From Chloroflexota bacterium (GTDB lineage Bacteria; Chloroflexota; Ktedonobacteria; Ktedonobacterales; Ktedonobacteraceae), in the NCBI GenBank assembly GCA_005879655.1, contig VBJK01000481.1, positions 1-8,716 of the forward strand: a DNA stretch of 8,716 nt. The letters are read 5' to 3'. The notes under the pieces are model-generated. The model did not search any database. It had not been told where the DNA came from and saw only the letters and a program-made list of their open reading frames with translations. Of the stretch, positions 5,967-8,716 are shown piece by piece. Made by a program: the position numbers and the translations under genes. Position 1 is the stretch's first letter, and every line of letters begins with the position of its first letter.

Positions 5967-8225
5967 TCATACTATTTCGTTCGTCTCAGCCAGAGGAAGA
6001 GTAAACCAGAAAGTCGAGCCTTTCCCTTGCTCGCTGTGCACGCCGACCTGCCCTCCGAGCCGCTCAATAATCATACGGCTAATGTGTAGTCCCAGCCCCA
6101 GGCCAACGCCAGAGCCACTTTTCACCTCCACCTCCGGTACGCGGTAAAAGCGTTCCCAGATATGTCGCTGCTGCTCTCTGGAGATACCGGGTCCCTCATC
6201 GCTCACGCAAACATTCACGCGCTTACCACTCTGTTCGACATACACCTCTACCGCTTTATCGGCCTCGGAATACTTTAGCGCGTTAGAGAGGTAGTTGCTA
6301 ATGACTTGCCGTACGCGGTCGGCATCTGCTAATACCAGTAACTCTTCAGGTGCCTTCCAGATTAAGTTGATGAGCCTGGTGGGAGTGAGATATTGCTGAT
6401 CCTCAACGCTCTCGTGCACCAGCCGCGCAAGATCGTACAACTCAGGATGCAATTCCAATCGATTGGAATGAATGCGTGCTACATCGAGTAAATCACTGAC
6501 CAGCCGATTCTGCATAGCGATCTGTCGCTCTGTACGACTGAGATGGCTCTGGATCATCGTAATCATGGCTATTGCTTCAGTGGAGAGCGTATCCTGTTGG
6601 CGCAGTATTTTGTTAAGCTGTCGTCGTGCAAGTTGGACACTGGCCTTAATGGTGGTGAGTGGTGTGCGCAACTCGTGGCCTGCAATGCCAATAAACTCGT
6701 CCATTAAACGATTGGTCTCGCTCAGTGCCAGGACAGTCGCCTGTGCTTGGGTACGTTCCTGAAATAAGCGTGCGCGTTCCAGCGTGAGTGTAGCGAGCTG
6801 AGCGAGCGCTTTTGCTAGGGCTTGTTCGTCCTCCGTATAGGTATGAGTTGGCTCGCTGGCAATGAATGTTAGGACTCCTATTGGTTGCTCTTCCATCATC
6901 ATGGGCACCAGCAGGATGTGTCTTGTTTTATAGGTAACGGGATACTTGGAGAAGGGAGCTTGGCTTAAGTCAATGGTCGTTGCTTCCCCTCTCATCAGGT
7001 GTTGCTCAATGGGGGTCCCTGCGATCAGTTCGCCGATAGTGAAACCGGGTCGCCGTTCGCGCCACGCCTCTTCTTGTTCAGGGGTCATGCCGTAAGCTGC
7101 CATAGATAGGGCACTGCCTGTTAGTTCGCCGAACAGCGTTATGCTAACGTGAGGGTAATCGAGTATCTGACCTATCAGAGTAGCGAGCCGTTGGGCGACG
7201 AGATCTATCTGCTTGCCTTCTTCGGTCCCTGTATCCGCTTGTAGCTCTTGCGTTATGCCGCCTTGCACAAGAGCTTGAGCGAAATGGAGCAAGGCGTGGC
7301 GAGCTTCACGTGTGCGCTGTGCATTGTGGTGTTGTACGGTGACATCGCGCATGACGATAACGGCACCCTGGATATGTCCAGCCTTATCGAGAATAGGCGC
7401 ACCACTTATACTGAAGAGCAGATCTTTGCCATCTACTGTCCGCAGGAGAGTATTGACAGCCTGCGCCCCAGTAAGCACTTCACCTGCAAGGGCACGCTTG
7501 GCTGGCAGTTGCTCAGGTGAAAGGTATTGGCCGTGCTCATCGCGTGGTTGGAACATAGTAAAACGTTCGGGAAAGGGACGTGCAAGGTAATCAGGTTGCT
7601 CAGTATATGGATTAAATGCCTGAGCGGCAGGATTCGTCCGTATAACCTGCCCCTGGGTATTGTAAACAAATAGACCATCGGCGATGGTGGCCACGACTGC
7701 TTCAAGTTCACTGGCCTGAGCAGCTGCACGAGTCTTCTCTTGCTCGGCAAGTGCTTGTGCTTGCTCTGCCACGCGGCGTGCGTATTCGATGCGCCCCACA
7801 ACCAGACTGGTTGCAATACCTACTAATGAAAACATTGCTGCTTCAATGATAGCCTGTATCAGGGAAGGGCTTTCGGTTAAGTGTGGCCGCAGTATGATCA
7901 TGAGCGCGACAGTACCTGTAAGCGTTGCTATCACGCCTGGGCCGCTGCCCCATAATAGTGCTACTACCAGGATTGCGAGTATGATCAACACGCCTGGTAG
8001 GGCGAACGTGGGAAAGAGATAAATGATGAGCCGGATCAGTGGTATGGTTACTCCGGCGAGAATGATGGCGGCTAGATAACCCACAATGGGCGCATTCCAC
8101 GGCGCGGGCAACCAGGAAGGGCTAAATGTACTCATACGCGAGAGAGTAGGAAGCTCCCCCTTCTGCTTTCTGCTAGAGTAGGCATCTTCGGGGGGTGGGG
8201 CCTCTGTAAACGTTGTGTCTTTCAT
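5967..8225 (-). CDS. Membrane sensor histidine kinase (DUF4118-like TM, PAS, GAF, HisKA, HATPase_c)
   Basis: This 752-residue hybrid-free sensor kinase autophosphorylates on histidine and would pass the phosphate to a response regulator. Four membrane spans (about 48-70, 73-94, 97-113, 124-144) resemble the KdpD-type DUF4118 module. A short helix (145-172) leads into a PAS domain (about 173-295) and a GAF domain (about 340-488), likely small-molecule or redox sensors of unknown ligand. The HisKA H-box is IAGHELRTPLT with phospho-acceptor H517. The ATPase domain has the N-box SNYLSNALKY (N648), G1 DEGPGI (676-681), F-box ERFYR and G2 GSGVGLGLGL (704-713), so all catalytic motifs are intact. 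The start ATG at 8225 follows AAGGAA. No response regulator gene is visible, so it looks orphan. It is followed 177 bp later by the antirepressor-like gene. Confidence 0.94.
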   Translation of the reverse strand: MKDTTFTEAPPPEDAYSSRKQKGELPTLSRMSTFSPSWLPAPWNAPIVGYLAAIILAGVTIPLIRLIIYLFPTFALPGVLIILAILVVALLWGSGPGVIATLTGTVALMIILRPHLTESPSLIQAIIEAAMFSLVGIATSLVVGRIEYARRVAEQAQALAEQEKTRAAAQASELEAVVATIADGLFVYNTQGQVIRTNPAAQAFNPYTEQPDYLARPFPERFTMFQPRDEHGQYLSPEQLPAKRALAGEVLTGAQAVNTLLRTVDGKDLLFSISGAPILDKAGHIQGAVIVMRDVTVQHHNAQRTREARHALLHFAQALVQGGITQELQADTGTEEGKQIDLVAQRLATLIGQILDYPHVSITLFGELTGSALSMAAYGMTPEQEEAWRERRPGFTIGELIAGTPIEQHLMRGEATTIDLSQAPFSKYPVTYKTRHILLVPMMMEEQPIGVLTFIASEPTHTYTEDEQALAKALAQLATLTLERARLFQERTQAQATVLALSETNRLMDEFIGIAGHELRTPLTTIKASVQLARRQLNKILRQQDTLSTEAIAMITMIQSHLSRTERQIAMQNRLVSDLLDVARIHSNRLELHPELYDLARLVHESVEDQQYLTPTRLINLIWKAPEELLVLADADRVRQVISNYLSNALKYSEADKAVEVYVEQSGKRVNVCVSDEGPGISREQQRHIWERFYRVPEVEVKSGSGVGLGLGLHISRMIIERLGGQVGVHSEQGKGSTFWFTLPLAETNEIV

Positions 8226-8400
8226 GCAGTTTCCTTAGTGATAGTGTAGTGTTGCTTAGGGCATATTAAAAAGCAGGGGTCCGTATTATTGGGTGTTTAT
8301 TTGTTACTACGCTAGGAGCAGACGCGAGGTTACAGGTTGTGGCACCAATCTGAGCAATAAGCGGAGATGCACTCTGGTGTGTATTAAGACTATGAATATT

Positions 8401-8450
8401 CCCTGCTACCACGTGTTCAGAACGTATGTCTGGTGACAGTGGCAGTAGGG
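8401..8450. repeat. Imperfect 12-bp inverted repeat upstream of the histidine kinase
   Basis: CCCTGCTACCAC (8401-8412) pairs with GTGGCAGTAGGG (8439-8450) with one wobble and one mismatch, around a 26-bp centre that contains GTTCAGAAC. It lies between the dehydrogenase stop and the histidine kinase and could be a weak terminator or a regulatory site. No T-tract follows on either strand. Confidence 0.35.
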
Positions 8451-8469
8451 AAGAGCATCGGCCAGCTGA

Positions 8470-8483
8470 GAGAGTATACTCTC
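8470..8483. repeat. 14-bp perfect palindrome just past the dehydrogenase gene
   Basis: GAGAGTATACTCTC begins 3 bp after the dehydrogenase stop codon on the minus strand. It could fold as a short 3' hairpin or bind a dimeric protein. No T-run follows, so it is not a classical terminator. Confidence 0.4.
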
Positions 8484-8486
8484 ATG

Positions 8487-8716
8487 TTATGGATAGATGC
8501 CGCGTAGTTCTGTAGCCTCAGCGACGCGCGAGACGGCGAGCAGGTACGCGCCCATGCGGAGGCTAACCTGTTGCTCATAAGCTTTGGCTCGGACAGCATG
8601 ATAGGCGCGAGTCATAATGGCTTCCAGTTGCTGATTGACCTGCGGCTCCGTCCAGAAGAAGTGCTGCAAGTCCTGAATCCATTCAAAATAGCTGACAGTG
8701 ACGCCTCCTGCATTCG
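8487..8716 (-). CDS. gdhA: Glu/Leu/Phe/Val dehydrogenase (glutamate dehydrogenase type), C-terminal fragment
   Basis: This is the last 75 residues of a dehydrogenase whose N-terminal part lies beyond the right edge; the reading frame stays open to base 8716. It begins NAGGVTVSYFEW, the hallmark C-terminal stretch of hexameric NAD(P)-dependent glutamate dehydrogenases, and continues with a helical end (VSLRMGAYLLAVSRVAEATELRGIYP). It finishes with RGIYP, the usual terminus for the family. The enzyme interconverts glutamate and 2-oxoglutarate plus ammonium in the cytoplasm. Substrate preference (Glu against Leu/Phe/Val) and cofactor cannot be decided because the dinucleotide-binding and substrate-pocket residues are not in the window. 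The stop is the TAA at 8487-8489; the histidine kinase is 261 bp farther along on the same strand, too far for an obvious operon. Confidence 0.9.
   Translation of the reverse strand, partial: NAGGVTVSYFEWIQDLQHFFWTEPQVNQQLEAIMTRAYHAVRAKAYEQQVSLRMGAYLLAVSRVAEATELRGIYP

Noticed and set aside
7433..7816. 127-aa minus-strand frame inside the histidine kinase
   Set aside because: It is an out-of-frame shadow of the PAS region of an intact kinase.

Overview
The window looks like bacterial chromosome from the Ktedonobacteria (Chloroflexota), or something close to them. This is inferred from gene style: a zinc-ribbon Hanks-type Ser/Thr kinase, a DUF4118-like/PAS/GAF orphan sensor kinase, a stand-alone P22_AR_N protein, and roomy intergenic spaces with palindromic repeats. 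No rRNA, tRNA, transposase or other taxonomic marker is present, so the assignment is tentative.

Layout, left to right. A Ser/Thr kinase (minus strand) runs off the left edge, with its first 141 residues present. Next is a 530-residue berberine-bridge-type FAD oxidoreductase (minus), predicted to be an exported lipoprotein with both covalent-flavin residues. It is bracketed by two same-orientation copies of a roughly 100-bp, three-unit palindromic repeat built on GCGCAAT-N2-ATTGCGC. Two small plus-strand genes of unknown function follow (85 and 109 aa). The second ends inside a 56-nt perfect palindrome followed by a T-tract. Convergent to it is a small GlsB/YeaQ-type membrane protein (minus). 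Then comes a 593-aa minus-strand protein with a phage-antirepressor N-terminal domain and an unusual long C-terminal half. Upstream of it lies a 752-aa membrane sensor histidine kinase (minus) with no partner regulator in view. The right edge holds the C-terminus of a glutamate-dehydrogenase-family enzyme (minus).

The genes do not form one obvious pathway. Most have their own ribosome-binding site and a sizeable upstream gap, which suggests individually transcribed units for stress, signalling and housekeeping functions. Only the two small plus-strand genes (74-bp gap), and perhaps the histidine kinase with the antirepressor-like gene (177-bp gap containing its own promoter candidate), might share transcripts.

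Four items deserve a second look: the duplicated three-unit repeat, one unit of which supplies the oxidoreductase's stop codon; the very long palindrome overlapping the end of the 109-aa gene; the antirepressor-domain protein away from any phage genes; and a leader in front of it where one C-rich strand can pair either with an upstream G-run or with the ribosome-binding site. No complete novel defence or mobile system can be demonstrated from the sequence alone.
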